From positions 1 to 64,000 of the forward strand of contig JAHHHH010000016.1 of the NCBI GenBank assembly GCA_019359415.1: DNA of 64,000 nt, written 5' to 3'. Made by a program: the position numbers and the translations under genes. Positions 8,933 through 18,128 of this stretch are shown here, piece after piece. This DNA is from Iphinoe sp. HA4291-MV1 (GTDB lineage Bacteria; Cyanobacteriota; Cyanobacteriia; Cyanobacteriales; Nostocaceae). Each line of letters opens with the position of its first letter. Position 1 is the first letter of the stretch. The notes under the pieces are model-generated. The model worked only from the letters and a program-made list of their open reading frames with translations. It was not told the origin of the DNA and made no database searches.

Positions 8933-9165
8933 ATGAGTGTTTGATACTCATGAGTGAGTGTTTGCTCCTCATGGGTGAGTGTTTGCTCCTCATGGGTGAG
9001 TGTTTGCTCCTCATGGGTGAGTGTTTGCTCCTCATGGGTAAGTGTTTGCTCCTCATGCTGGAGTGTTTGATACTCATGAGTGAGTGTTTGCTCCTCATGC
9101 TTGAGTGTTTGATACTCGCGGCTAAGTGCTTGATATTCGCGCTTGAGTGTTTGATACTCATCCAT
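8933..9165. repeat. 21-bp tandem array, about 11 units (heptad repeat if read on minus strand)
   Basis: About 11 copies of a 21-bp unit, tgtttgctcctcatgggtga with variants. On the minus strand from ATG 9165 it reads MDEYQTL followed by units such as REYQTLK and HEEQTLT. That is a seven-residue period with Tyr/Glu at one and Leu at another core position, which could form a coiled coil. Other frames are also open because 21 is divisible by three. Past the array, the minus frame runs antisense into the broken gene at 8627. Whether it is translated is unknown. A sister array is at 45466-45741. Confidence 0.8.
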
Positions 9166-9178
9166 GAGCAATACGTTC

Positions 9179-9211
9179 AGATACCCGACTTCTTGGAGAA
9201 GTCGGGTATCT
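9179..9211. repeat. Perfect 15-bp inverted repeat
   Basis: AGATACCCGACTTCT pairs perfectly with AGAAGTCGGGTATCT across a three-base loop (TGG). On the plus strand a weak T-rich stretch (tgttgttc) follows. It could terminate transcription or be a dispersed repeat, and it lies just beyond the 3' end of nadB. Confidence 0.6.
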
Positions 9212-9253
9212 TGTTGTTCACGAATCATTTAGGCTGGCTATAGCAGCTTTCAG

Positions 9254-10942
9254 TTATAAGTCGATAGGGTGGTAGTTCACCACTGGAGATTTCCACCAGT
9301 TGTTTTGTTGTACAAGTGTATGAACTTGCCAATTAGGGTCTAATTGAGGGTAATCTAGACGGTAATGTCCTCCTCGGCTTTCGGTTCTAAAAGCAGCACT
9401 TTTGAGAATTAAAAAAGCGATATCTAGTAAATTGCGGGTTTCTGCCCACAATCGCAATTGTCGTTCAACATCAGGTATATCTAAACGAGCTGATTCTGTC
9501 GGACGTAAAGACAGCAAAAATTGACTCACAGGCAAAGAAGTATAATCTTGTTGCCAAGACTCAAGAGTTGCGATCGCTGCTTCCAAACTAGATTGCTCTC
9601 GGCAAATACCAGCATTTTGCCACACGAGACGTGGTATTTTATCTCGCAAAACTTCTAAGTATTCTTGCTGAGGCTGCCATTGATCTACATCAGCACAAAA
9701 CTCTTGCGTATGAAGTTCTGGCAGGTCTGACAGTTGACTCACATCTGGAATCTGAAGATGTGCCATTTGTGCGCCAAATACAATACATTCTAGTAGAGAA
9801 TTACTTGCAAGACGATTCGCTCCATGCACTCCAGTACTTGCAGTTTCTCCGACTGCGTATAAACCAGGAATATTTGTCTGATTCATCAAATCGCTCACAA
9901 TACCACCCATCCAGTAATGGGCAGCAGGGGCGACGGGAATGGATTCACAGAAGACATCCACACCCCAATGTTGACAAACTTTAATAATATTGGGAAAGCG
10001 GTGGCGGATTCTTTCAACAGGAATGGGGCGCATATCTAACCACACATGAGCAGTTGCTGGATCGGCACAAGTGTGTTGTAAATGCCTAAAAATTGCACGA
10101 CTGACCACATCTCTGGGAGCAAGTTCGCCTGCTGGGTGATAGTCAAAAGTGAAACGTCGCCCTTCGTTATCAATAAGGTGCGCCCCCTCACCGCGCACAG
10201 CTTCACTAATGAGAAAGCGACCTGGTTTTGTCAAAGCAGTGGGGTGGAATTGTACAAATTCTAAATCTCTCAGAATCGCCCCAGCACGCCATGCGATCGC
10301 GACTCCATCACCTGTGCTGACAGCAGGGTTTGTGCTTTGGGCAAACACCTGACCCCCTCCACCTGTTGCCAAAACGACAGCATTTGCTTTTATCCATCTA
10401 ACGTGACCTTGATAAAACAGGCTAATCCCTTGACATCTGTGTGTTTCTGGTTCTAGCCATAAACTCAGTGCCAAAGCTTGTTGAATCACTTGAATGTTTT
10501 GGCGTCGCAGGACTTGGGCTGTGAGAGTGGTGGTGACTTCTCTACCTGTTGTATCTGCGGCGTGAAGAACGCGGTGGTGGGAATGAGCAGCTTCTAGGGT
10601 TAAAGCCAATTGGTTGTCATGACGGTCAAAGGCTACCCCTAGGTTGACAAGGGACTGAATGCAGCTAGGAGCTTGTTTGGCAAGAAATTCTACCGCAGGG
10701 CGATCGCACAAACCGACACCTGCTTGCATGGTATCTTCAATGTGTAGATAAGGAGAATCTTCTGGAGCGATCGCTGCAGCGATACCACCCTGCGCCCAAT
10801 CACTTGCTGAAAGAGAAACTGTTTCTTTGGTAATCAAGCCGATTTTCAGCTCGGCAGGTATGCACAGTGCTGTGTATAGTCCTGCAGCACCAGCACCGAC
10901 AACAATAACATCAAATTGGCTTTTAATATCTATTTGAGGCAA
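9254..10942 (-). CDS. nadB: L-aspartate oxidase NadB
   Basis: Flavoenzyme of 562 residues that oxidises L-aspartate to iminoaspartate, the first step of de novo NAD synthesis, with NadA next in the pathway. The FAD-binding GAGAAGLYTAL follows the start (residues 16-26). Then come SASDWAQGGIAAA, the ATGGGGQV second nucleotide-binding stretch, the active-site region EAVRGEGAHLID and RDVVSRAI, and the C-terminal GANRLASNSLLECIVFG. The C-terminal helical fumarate-reductase-type domain is complete. NadA and NadC are not in the window. Upstream are low-complexity repeats, so no promoter is evident. Confidence 0.95.
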   Translation of the reverse strand: MPQIDIKSQFDVIVVGAGAAGLYTALCIPAELKIGLITKETVSLSASDWAQGGIAAAIAPEDSPYLHIEDTMQAGVGLCDRPAVEFLAKQAPSCIQSLVNLGVAFDRHDNQLALTLEAAHSHHRVLHAADTTGREVTTTLTAQVLRRQNIQVIQQALALSLWLEPETHRCQGISLFYQGHVRWIKANAVVLATGGGGQVFAQSTNPAVSTGDGVAIAWRAGAILRDLEFVQFHPTALTKPGRFLISEAVRGEGAHLIDNEGRRFTFDYHPAGELAPRDVVSRAIFRHLQHTCADPATAHVWLDMRPIPVERIRHRFPNIIKVCQHWGVDVFCESIPVAPAAHYWMGGIVSDLMNQTNIPGLYAVGETASTGVHGANRLASNSLLECIVFGAQMAHLQIPDVSQLSDLPELHTQEFCADVDQWQPQQEYLEVLRDKIPRLVWQNAGICREQSSLEAAIATLESWQQDYTSLPVSQFLLSLRPTESARLDIPDVERQLRLWAETRNLLDIAFLILKSAAFRTESRGGHYRLDYPQLDPNWQVHTLVQQNNWWKSPVVNYHPIDL

Positions 10943-10959
10943 GGCAGGGAGTGTGGGGC

Positions 10960-11110
10960 AGTAGGGGGGATGAGGGGGATGAGGGAGATGAGGAGGATGA
11001 GGGGGATGAGGAGGATGAGGGGGATGAGGAGGATGAGGGAGATGAGGAAGTCATTGCTCCCCCTGCTCCTCTGCTCCCCTGCTCCTCTGCTCTTCCTTGT
11101 CCCCTTATCC
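10960..11110. repeat. 12-bp GATGAGG tandem repeat followed by pyrimidine tract
   Basis: In the 247-base gap between nadB and psbU, a GATGAGGGGGATGAGGAGGA pattern repeats with a 12-base period (about seven copies), then a C/T-rich stretch of about 60 bases (ctcctctgctcccctg). Open frames across it are low-complexity artefacts. Confidence 0.85.
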
Positions 11111-11189
11111 TTTTCCCTCTTGCTGAATAAATTAATTCCCACTCCAAGGAAGGAGTGGGTGATAGCGGTTTAATGAGCTGTAAGTGTGA

Positions 11190-11627
11190 TTATTTGTAGA
11201 TACCGTTGTTGAAGCGATCGTCTCCTTCGGTATAGGCAGCTTCCACTTCTGACACGGTAAAGTGGTCTAGGTTGGCTTGCAGAACTTGTGTCTGACGTTC
11301 GCTCAATCCGGTAATACCCAACACATCCTCAACGTTTTGGTAAGGAGCATTCGTGATGATTTTCCTTGCGAGGGTGGGATATAGTCCTGGATACTTTTGA
11401 AAGGCTCGCACGTTGGTATTATTCAAATCAATTTTTTTACCATAAACATCTGCCAGTTTATAATCTGCAGGGTTGCGGAGAGTTTGACCCTCAACTGCTA
11501 GAACTGGAACTGAACGAAAAGCAATTGAATTGAAATCAGCTGCTTGAGCTGTTTGAGCCGTTCCCAGCCATCCCAAGCATCCTAACAACAAACTAAACAC
11601 TGTTAATAAACGCGCTAATCGTTTCAC
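11190..11627 (-). CDS. psbU: Photosystem II 12 kDa extrinsic protein PsbU
   Basis: Extrinsic lumenal subunit that stabilises the oxygen-evolving complex of photosystem II in cyanobacteria. The 145 residues begin with a signal peptide ([20 protein letters not shown]) that probably ends after AQAA, leaving a mature protein of about 115 residues. The mature part has the double helix-hairpin-helix fold: [15 protein letters not shown] and [17 protein letters not shown]. The terminal [11 protein letters not shown] is characteristic. It is monocistronic in appearance, with almost 900 bases free upstream. Confidence 0.95.
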   Translation of the reverse strand: MKRLARLLTVFSLLLGCLGWLGTAQTAQAADFNSIAFRSVPVLAVEGQTLRNPADYKLADVYGKKIDLNNTNVRAFQKYPGLYPTLARKIITNAPYQNVEDVLGITGLSERQTQVLQANLDHFTVSEVEAAYTEGDDRFNNGIYK

Positions 11628-12521
11628 GATTTCTTTACCTCTTTCTATCCACTCTAAATGAAATAAAAGCTTTAAGCTAAAAGCACTCAGCGTGCAGAAA
11701 GTTCTGAGTTATGAGTTATGAGTGACGCTTTTGCCTCCTCTTGAAGGAGCTATGAATTGCACACTCTTCGGCTTCCCGTAGGATAGGGTGGAGCCAGCAT
11801 CAGTTTCGGTGGTCCTTTGTACTCAGAACTGCTTTGGCTGATAGCCGATAGCTTAATCAACACAGCAGTATCAGAAACTAATATACAGCGTATTAATATC
11901 CACAATTCTCACCGCTACTTGCCTTAACTGTACTTTTGCTAAAAATTATTTCTTGTGGCAAAACTTTACAAAAAGCGGATGCAGTTCTGCCTGGTGCTAT
12001 ACCAACGTATATTTCTTTACTTGAAAGAATGGAGGTATTTAGGATTAACACAAAGATTTCCCCAAGAAACACCAAGCATATGGTCGTAGTCGTGTTTATC
12101 TCAATCAGTACAGAGGGAAGTTCAGTAGACCGAAAAGATTTCTAGAAGGCTTACCATTGGGGCATTCTGGCGGATTGTATACAATCCGCCAGAATGCCCG
12201 TATCATCTGCGTTTTGAGCAATAGGGTTGTAGATGAGTTCTCCTGCTAAGGTAAGCGATCGCTCGACCCTGTGCCCAAAACATCGCCCCAAACCCTCATT
12301 CTTGCGTTGACTGACAAAAGTTTTCGGTCTACTGAAGTTTTACAAGTACAAGAGCGAGTTGCTTCCTTTGGGGGATAGAATTTTAGACTCTTTAACAAAA
12401 TTTTACTATACCACGTTTGGAGGGTTAACAACGCGGATTTTGTATGTAATTCGTTAGTCTTGCTCCCAACGATTTTGATAATGACTTTCATTTCTTACTC
12501 ATGCAACTACTGTACCGATGT
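11628..12521. other. Intergenic region upstream of psbU
   Basis: About 890 bases with no convincing gene. The first part should hold the psbU promoter, and a dispersed repeat (cttcggcttcccgtagg) is near 11770. The centre is occupied by a 212-bp MITE (separate entry). The remainder to 12521 shows nothing recognisable. Confidence 0.6.
12123..12334 (+). mobile_element. 212-bp MITE, copy 1, with 5-bp target duplication
   Basis: A non-coding element with terminal inverted repeats CAGTAGACCGAAAA. It is flanked by a perfect five-base target duplication, AAGTT, at 12118-12122 and 12335-12339. Inside is a 40-bp perfect palindrome at about 12160-12199 centred on TATA. By eye it is identical, in reverse complement, to the element at 22959-23170. 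It carries no transposase and presumably depended on one acting in trans. The source IS family cannot be named from this window. Confidence 0.93.
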
Positions 12522-13262
12522 TCAACCTAGAACCGCAGCTAGCAAAAATAGGCAATCTACCAAAATAGTACTCAAAACTGCTCCACTAAAAGCGTACCAG
12601 TGCCGCTGCTTCCAAGATAAAGGCAAAATCCCTACCGTTAACAAGACTATGGCGAGAACTAGCGCCCAAGCTTGTCCCCAAGGTGTGTGGACTTGCGCCA
12701 CAGCGCTTTGTAAAATTGGTGTCACTTCAGATGTTGATTCTACCCACATGATTTGACGCCAATAGGGGATTAAATCTACCAAGTAGAAATACACATCAGT
12801 TAACACTGTACCGAGTAAAGAACCTAAATAAAACCAGTTACCTATTTTCCCCCAGTTTCGACTGAGACACCACAATGCAAACGGCAAACCTATTGACTCT
12901 ACGGGTAAATGCCATAACGGTTCCCAGCGCAACCAACCCCAGTAAATTGAGCCTGCTAACCAACTCCAACTAAATCCTAAGAGCAAATCTCCCCACACAT
13001 ATGTCGCGTCCCTCGACATGAAATGAAAACTCAGCCATACCCAACCTGCTGTTAGGGCTAAACTCAGCCACGGAAGCGATCGCACGAGTGGCGCTTCTAT
13101 AAACACGGGTACAGACACCAAAAAGACAGCCGCTGCAAATACTAACCATGCTGGTTGGAAGGCGACTTTCCACAACAAAGGAACATCAGCGCTTTTTGTT
13201 ACCTGGACTGGCTGAATCGTAGAAGTAGAAGCAGCGTAAGAAGATAAAGTATTGTTAACCAA
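12522..13262 (-). CDS. DUF3120-like cyanobacterial integral membrane protein
   Basis: Membrane protein of 246 residues with about six or seven hydrophobic helices, beginning with WLVFAAAVFLVSVPVFIEAP. It is rich in Trp (WVWLSFHF, GDLLLGFSWSWLAGSIYWGW). I recognise it as a conserved cyanobacterial family of unknown function usually labelled DUF3120. A soluble N-terminus of about 35 residues, rich in Ser and Thr, precedes the first helix. Its neighbours give no clue to its role. Confidence 0.75.
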   Translation of the reverse strand: MVNNTLSSYAASTSTIQPVQVTKSADVPLLWKVAFQPAWLVFAAAVFLVSVPVFIEAPLVRSLPWLSLALTAGWVWLSFHFMSRDATYVWGDLLLGFSWSWLAGSIYWGWLRWEPLWHLPVESIGLPFALWCLSRNWGKIGNWFYLGSLLGTVLTDVYFYLVDLIPYWRQIMWVESTSEVTPILQSAVAQVHTPWGQAWALVLAIVLLTVGILPLSWKQRHWYAFSGAVLSTILVDCLFLLAAVLG

Positions 13263-13359
13263 AGTTTTGAAAAATTGTTACTTATCTTTATATTATTTAA
13301 GATATCACAACGTAAATCCTCCCTAAGGGCATTTTGATCTAGCCTAATCTAAGAATGTC

Positions 13360-13460
13360 AGGACTTACGCAAAGAAACCCGGTTTCTACCAAAAATTGTT
13401 TGTTTTGTAACCAAATACGAACGAAGAAACCGGGTTTCTGACAGATTCTGCGTAAGTCCT
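13360..13460. repeat. 101-bp inverted-repeat element, copy A
   Basis: Ends are AGGACTTACGCA and its complement TGCGTAAGTCCT. Inner arms AAACCCGGTTTCT and AGAAACCGGGTTTCT are also inverted. A near-identical 101-bp copy is at 25776-25876. It carries no coding capacity, as expected of a miniature element or a repeat derived from IS ends. It fills part of the 350-base gap before uppP. Confidence 0.85.
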
Positions 13461-13614
13461 AAATGTGTTATGGTAGTAGGCATTTCATTCACGTGTTTTT
13501 ATTTTGGGGGAAATTTGCTCCATTCATTTCTCCCTCAGCCTGAACAAATCCATGAGATACCTAACGGCTTACGTTTTACCTGACAAACCAACGAAAACAG
13601 CGTAAATAAAGACA

Positions 13615-14595
13615 GTGAACATGGGTAAAGGAATGGCTCTATCAAAACATCAATCGTTTTTACTTTTAAGTGTTGCATCCGCGATTATCTCAGTTGTCGC
13701 AGTACCAATAAAAGCTCTTAGCACTCAGCCCAACGTAGCGGCAAATGGAGTGCAACAAATGAATATTTTTCAAGCTCTTGTTTTAGGATTTGTGCAAGGA
13801 GCTACAGAATTTCTGCCTATTAGTAGTACAGCACACTTGAAAGTTGTGCCCGTAGTTCTTGGCTGGGGTGATCCAGGGGTAGCTTTTACCGCTGTGATTC
13901 AACTTGGGAGTATTGCAGCTGTACTATGGTATTTTTGGAGCGATTTGACACAACTTGTTAAGGGAGCAATAAAAGCGATCACCCGTTCTGATTACCAAGA
14001 CAATGACTTTCGCGTCACTTTAGGAATTCTCATAGGAACATTGCCAATTGTCTTTTTTGGACTTCTTATCAAAAAGCTTATTCCTGATTTTGATAATTCA
14101 CCATTGCGGAGTTTAGGTGCGATCGCAGTTGCCTCAATTGTTATGTCCCTGTTGTTAGGAATAGCAGAAAAACTGGGCACGAGAAAGCGGGAATTTAGTC
14201 AACTGGATATGTTAGATGGGATATTGATGGGATTTGCTCAATCTTTAGCGTTAATCCCTGGTGTTTCTCGTTCCGGTTCCACCTTGACAGCAGGATTATT
14301 TATGGGTTTAGAAAGAGCAACTGCAGCTAGGTTTTCTTTTTTGCTGGGCATTCCTGCTATTACTTTAGCTGGGTTAGTTGAGTGCAAAGATATTTTTAAA
14401 GAAGGATTAGGGGGTGCAGGAGTAGTTCCTCTAGTCGTTGGCGTCATTTCAGCTGCAGTATTTTCTTATATAGCGATCGCTGGATTGTTGCGCTTTTTAA
14501 AAACCCGAAGCACTTGGATATTTATTTGGTATCGTTTGGTGTTTGGCGTACTAATACTAGGGGCGATTGGAGCAAGATTATTGGAAAATGTTTGA
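13615..14595 (+). CDS. uppP: Undecaprenyl-diphosphatase UppP (BacA)
   Basis: Integral membrane phosphatase that recycles undecaprenyl diphosphate to the monophosphate carrier for peptidoglycan and glycan export, and confers bacitracin tolerance. The family signature GFVQGATEFLPISSTAH with its catalytic Glu and Ser is near residue 60, and the second block ALIPGVSRSGSTL near 220. Eight or so hydrophobic helices follow the expected pattern. The start is uncertain: GTG 13615, ATG 13621 and ATG 13633 are all in frame. An N-terminal extension of about 50 residues precedes the MNIFQALVLG where many homologues begin, so the Met at 13759 is also possible. Confidence 0.93.
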   Translation: MNMGKGMALSKHQSFLLLSVASAIISVVAVPIKALSTQPNVAANGVQQMNIFQALVLGFVQGATEFLPISSTAHLKVVPVVLGWGDPGVAFTAVIQLGSIAAVLWYFWSDLTQLVKGAIKAITRSDYQDNDFRVTLGILIGTLPIVFFGLLIKKLIPDFDNSPLRSLGAIAVASIVMSLLLGIAEKLGTRKREFSQLDMLDGILMGFAQSLALIPGVSRSGSTLTAGLFMGLERATAARFSFLLGIPAITLAGLVECKDIFKEGLGGAGVVPLVVGVISAAVFSYIAIAGLLRFLKTRSTWIFIWYRLVFGVLILGAIGARLLENV

Positions 14596-14633
14596 TTAGA
14601 TTTCTGGCAATAATCTGGTTTTAGAGCTATTTA

Positions 14634-14710
14634 AAACCGCAGATAAACGCGGATGCACGCAGATAAATACAGATAAATTATCTGCGTGTATCTGCTTCCA
14701 TCTGCGGTTT
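14634..14710. terminator. Long hairpin between convergent uppP and btuF-like genes
   Basis: AAACCGCAGATAAACGCGGA at the left pairs with TCCATCTGCGGTTT at the right, and inner arms ACGCAGATAA/TTATCTGCGT also pair. It sits exactly between two converging genes, so a bidirectional terminator is likely. The CAGATAAA motifs also resemble a dispersed repeat seen near 20535. Confidence 0.6.
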
Positions 14711-14733
14711 CATTTTCAAAAAAATTGACTTTT

Positions 14734-15639
14734 TCAAGAGTTATCTACTGCTGACAGTGCTACTTTTAGTTGCTGACAAGCTTTTTCAATCGCATCTACA
14801 CTACCAGGATTCACAAGTCCATAGTAGTCGAACTCGTAGACTCGATTATTTTTTGTAGCTTTAAGTTGATTCCAAAAAGATTCTGACTTGAAAGATTTTA
14901 ATAGCCCAGGTTGAGGACTAACAACAATTAAAACCTCTGGATTTGCTTCTAAAACTTTCTCAGCAGAGAGCGTTACATAACCAGGTATTGAGATTTTACC
15001 TTGTAAATCTGCTGACACATTTTTTGCTTGAAATTTCTCTAGCAAATTTCCTGCCCAACTTTTTTTGCTTGGTGACAAAATTGGTTGACGGCTAACCAGC
15101 ACTAATGTAGAAAGATGCTGAGTCGGCTTATCAGGTAAAAAAGTTTGATAGCGATTTAATAGCGGTGTTGGATCAGCATTAACTATTTTTGCCAGAGTTT
15201 TGGTTAAATTTTGTAATTTATCCCAACTATCAACCTTGGTGAGTAAAGTTGTCATACCAAGTTCTTTGAGTTTGTCGGTAGTCAGGTTAGAAAAACCTTC
15301 AGCACCAATAACCAAATCCGGTTTCAATGCTACGATTTTCTCTAAATTTGGTGTTGCTTGTCCCTCACTCACACGGGGAATATCTTTAAATCGTGAGTCA
15401 TTTTTGAATAAACTGCTACCAGCTATTCCAACTATTTTTGTGCTATCAAGTTGATAAGCAATATCAGATGAAAGAGATGTGAGGGTAATAATTCTTTTGG
15501 CTGGGTGCTGGGATTGCTGCGATATAGAGGTAGGACTTGCATCTGTATTTTTTATCTGTTCACTCGTTGCATTTGTGCAAGCAAAAATGCTCAAACTTAA
15601 CCACAGTATTAACCCAAACAGTATGAAACGACGTTGCAT
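14734..15639 (-). CDS. Cobalamin-type ABC transporter substrate-binding lipoprotein (BtuF-like)
   Basis: Periplasmic binding protein of the BtuF/FecB class, predicted to capture corrinoid for the ABC importer. I start it at MQRRFILFGLILW (15639), because a lipoprotein signal with lipobox SIFAC (Cys21) follows and a GGGGTGAT ribosome site precedes. The frame could extend 18 codons further upstream but would then overlap btuD. The body shows the two-lobed pattern RIITLTSLSSDIAYQL, VALKPDLVIG and EANPEVLIVV. It follows the ATPase gene with a 16-base gap, at the end of the minus-strand B12 cluster. Substrate is inferred from the upstream cobalamin riboswitch. Confidence 0.85.
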   Translation of the reverse strand: MQRRFILFGLILWLSLSIFACTNATSEQIKNTDASPTSISQQSQHPAKRIITLTSLSSDIAYQLDSTKIVGIAGSSLFKNDSRFKDIPRVSEGQATPNLEKIVALKPDLVIGAEGFSNLTTDKLKELGMTTLLTKVDSWDKLQNLTKTLAKIVNADPTPLLNRYQTFLPDKPTQHLSTLVLVSRQPILSPSKKSWAGNLLEKFQAKNVSADLQGKISIPGYVTLSAEKVLEANPEVLIVVSPQPGLLKSFKSESFWNQLKATKNNRVYEFDYYGLVNPGSVDAIEKACQQLKVALSAVDNS

Positions 15640-15655
15640 AATCACCCCATAATTT

Positions 15656-16465
15656 TTATTCATTGCTAGATGCAGCTTGGTATTCATCACCAATAGCAGC
15701 TAAGGAGCAAATTTGCAAACCAACTGGCGTTTCTAATACGGCAACTTCTATACCCAAAACATCAGCTAAATTTCCAGGCGTTAAAACTACCTTTGGTTCT
15801 CCGACTGCCCAGATTGTACCTTGGGACAACAGTGCAATGCGAGAGCTATACCTTGCCGCCAAATTCACGTCATGCAACACTGTGATAATTGATAACTCTT
15901 GTTCCTTGTTGAGTTGTTTGAGTAGTTCGAGTAACTGTAACTGATAGCGGATATCTAAATAAGTCGTCGGTTCATCCAACAGCAGAACTTGCGGATCTTG
16001 AGCTAACGCTAACGCCAAAAAAGCTCTTTGTCGCTCACCACCGGATAATTGTTCTACAGAGCGATCGCATAAAGATTGCATCCGTGTTAATTGTAAGGCT
16101 TTCTCTACTTTGTCTCTATCTTGTGCGTCTAATTCCCATTGCCACCAAGGTTGATGGGGTGTGCGTCCTAAAGATACCAACTGTCGTACTGTCAACCCCA
16201 CAGGTATTGTTTGCTGTTGTGGTAATAACGCCAGTTTTTGAGCGACAGTAGTAGCCTTTTGGGTGTGAATAGCTTTCCCATCCAGCAGCACAGCGCCTGT
16301 TTGTGGTTTCAACAGGCGACTCATGAGTTTTAGGAGAGTGGATTTTCCTGAACCATTCGCACCCACTAGACTCAGCCATTCTCCTGCTTGGAGTGCGATT
16401 TGGATTTCTTGGACAATCGGTTTACCTGCGTATCCACCAGTAAGATTGTGTGTTTCTAATAGCAT
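15656..16465 (-). CDS. FecCD-family ABC transporter ATPase (BtuD-like)
   Basis: ATPase of 269 residues that powers corrinoid or siderophore import. Walker A is GANGSGKST (36-44), Q-loop LLPQQQT, signature LSGGERQR, Walker B VLLLDEPTTYLD, and H-loop VLHDVN. It belongs with the FecCD permease 1.7 kb upstream and the two binding proteins of the cluster. It begins only 22 bases after the invertase stop codon, so it is likely read through from that gene. In BtuCD systems two copies join two permeases. Confidence 0.9.
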   Translation of the reverse strand: MLLETHNLTGGYAGKPIVQEIQIALQAGEWLSLVGANGSGKSTLLKLMSRLLKPQTGAVLLDGKAIHTQKATTVAQKLALLPQQQTIPVGLTVRQLVSLGRTPHQPWWQWELDAQDRDKVEKALQLTRMQSLCDRSVEQLSGGERQRAFLALALAQDPQVLLLDEPTTYLDIRYQLQLLELLKQLNKEQELSIITVLHDVNLAARYSSRIALLSQGTIWAVGEPKVVLTPGNLADVLGIEVAVLETPVGLQICSLAAIGDEYQAASSNE

Positions 16466-16487
16466 TGAAGAAAGTTAAGGAACAAAA

Positions 16488-17927
16488 CTATAGAGTGTTA
16501 ACCTCAACGAATTCAAACTCACAAGCCCTCGAAGCAGGTTCTACGGTAAATGGCGCAAAAGTAACCAAAGGTAAAAGTGTTGGGTTGCGTAACAGTTCTT
16601 TTGCTAACAAAAATCCTGCAATTGTCCAAGTTTGATATTTTTTGGCTTGTTTCCCAATGAGTCGCCCTTTCTTACCGTCGTAATACTCTGGCCATTCATC
16701 TAGATGTAAGCGTTCTTGTGCAATTTCAATAGCCTTGTGTGCAAGTTCCATTCTATTCGTTTTTACAGCAGCTGCTGATAATAACCACAATAAGACTGGC
16801 CAACTTCCACCATTATGATACGACCAGGGTATGTTTTTGGGATCACATCCAGTGACAATCCTATATTCTTCATGCTCTAAAGCTGGAAAACAAATTTTCA
16901 TGGGCATATCTCCCACCAAATCCTCCCATCGCTCCTCAATGAGATTCATAATTGCTTGTGATTGTTCTTCACTGGCAAGATCTGAGACAATAGCCATCAT
17001 GTTTCCTAAAGAAAAGAAGCGAGTATCTAGCTGCGAAGGTCCAACATTTCCCGCTAGATAACCTCCTTTTGTTGGCAGCCAACCGGCTAATTCATAATAA
17101 GGTAGTGAATCTGCATATACATTGAAGGGATTAGCTGCTGCTTTGCCATACTCTTCGCTCTTAAAGCGATAAATCTTATTTAAGCGATGGAGATCCATCC
17201 AATAATGCTGGCGAATATGAGCTTGTAGAAGCGGTAAGCGATTGTCAATAGCTGTAACAATATCTTCATTACCCTGACAAACCAGCAGTTCTCTAGCAGC
17301 ACGCAATGCAGCAAAAAATAGAGATTGAATTTCCAATGGATGTCCATAGATACCCATACGACGGTCAATCATACAAGCACCATCTGGAACTAACAGCGTC
17401 GGGTACATCTCAAACCGAGTTGCCAAGCACAGTTCCATAATTAATCTCAGACCGTGTTGGAATTCTGGTTGATAGGCTAGAGAAAAATTTTTTGTAGCAA
17501 CGACATAAGCACGCAATAAAATAACCCACCACAAGCAGGAATCAACAGGTGTGACTCGTGCAATAGCGTGTTCGCCAAAATCAGGTTCTAGATATTCTTC
17601 TTCAGTTTCGCATACAACTTTAAAGCTAGCTGGCATTAAACCTCGACCTGGCTTATAAGCATTCAATTGCTTTTCTTTAGGCTGTAACCTGAGAGTTTCT
17701 TCTAAAAAGTTGCGGACAATATCCGTTCTACCTTTAATCAGAAAAATTAAAGCTGAAGATACAAAATCCCGGACAAAACATTGGTCATAATTCAGCGCTT
17801 CTACCATCACATCATAAGCAGCTACTGTCCCTATAGGGCGACCTCTATAGTAAAGAATTGACATTTCTAGCGCTGTCCAAGCCTCTTTTTCTACACTGTC
17901 ACTCGATAACAAGTCATCTAATTGCAT
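16488..17927 (-). CDS. Alkaline/neutral invertase, glycoside hydrolase family 100
   Basis: Cytoplasmic sucrose hydrolase (sucrose to glucose plus fructose) of 479 residues. Typical GH100 blocks are present: [15 protein letters not shown] with the acid in the RDF region, [11 protein letters not shown], a [18 protein letters not shown] stretch, [14 protein letters not shown] and [16 protein letters not shown]. Length matches cyanobacterial InvA/InvB. In heterocyst formers an invertase of this family feeds reductant production, but which paralogue this is cannot be told. It sits within the B12 uptake cluster between permease and ATPase, with a 201-base gap upstream that may hold its own promoter. 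Confidence 0.92.
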   Translation of the reverse strand: MQLDDLLSSDSVEKEAWTALEMSILYYRGRPIGTVAAYDVMVEALNYDQCFVRDFVSSALIFLIKGRTDIVRNFLEETLRLQPKEKQLNAYKPGRGLMPASFKVVCETEEEYLEPDFGEHAIARVTPVDSCLWWVILLRAYVVATKNFSLAYQPEFQHGLRLIMELCLATRFEMYPTLLVPDGACMIDRRMGIYGHPLEIQSLFFAALRAARELLVCQGNEDIVTAIDNRLPLLQAHIRQHYWMDLHRLNKIYRFKSEEYGKAAANPFNVYADSLPYYELAGWLPTKGGYLAGNVGPSQLDTRFFSLGNMMAIVSDLASEEQSQAIMNLIEERWEDLVGDMPMKICFPALEHEEYRIVTGCDPKNIPWSYHNGGSWPVLLWLLSAAAVKTNRMELAHKAIEIAQERLHLDEWPEYYDGKKGRLIGKQAKKYQTWTIAGFLLAKELLRNPTLLPLVTFAPFTVEPASRACEFEFVEVNTL

Positions 17928-18128
17928 TTGGGGAACAACTCCATCTGTCTCGTCAATTCTGATTTGGTCATCAATGCAACAATTTTTAAATTATTGCTGC
18001 TATTCTCATCATAACAATGATGATTTATTGAATAGCAAACACAGACTGCTAGGGAGCATCCCAATGCATGTAAAAATGCCTTTTTTTGTAACTAATAGTT
18101 AAGTTATGAGTTGTCAGAATTGCTTCGT

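Noticed and set aside
8929-9243. Plus-strand open frame (GECLLLM repeats) across the 21-bp array
   Set aside because: Any frame stays open across a 21-bp repeat; this one has no supporting start context or partner locus in the same frame.
10916-11173. Open frames over the GATGAGG repeat
   Set aside because: Low-complexity products of a 12-bp tandem repeat on both strands.
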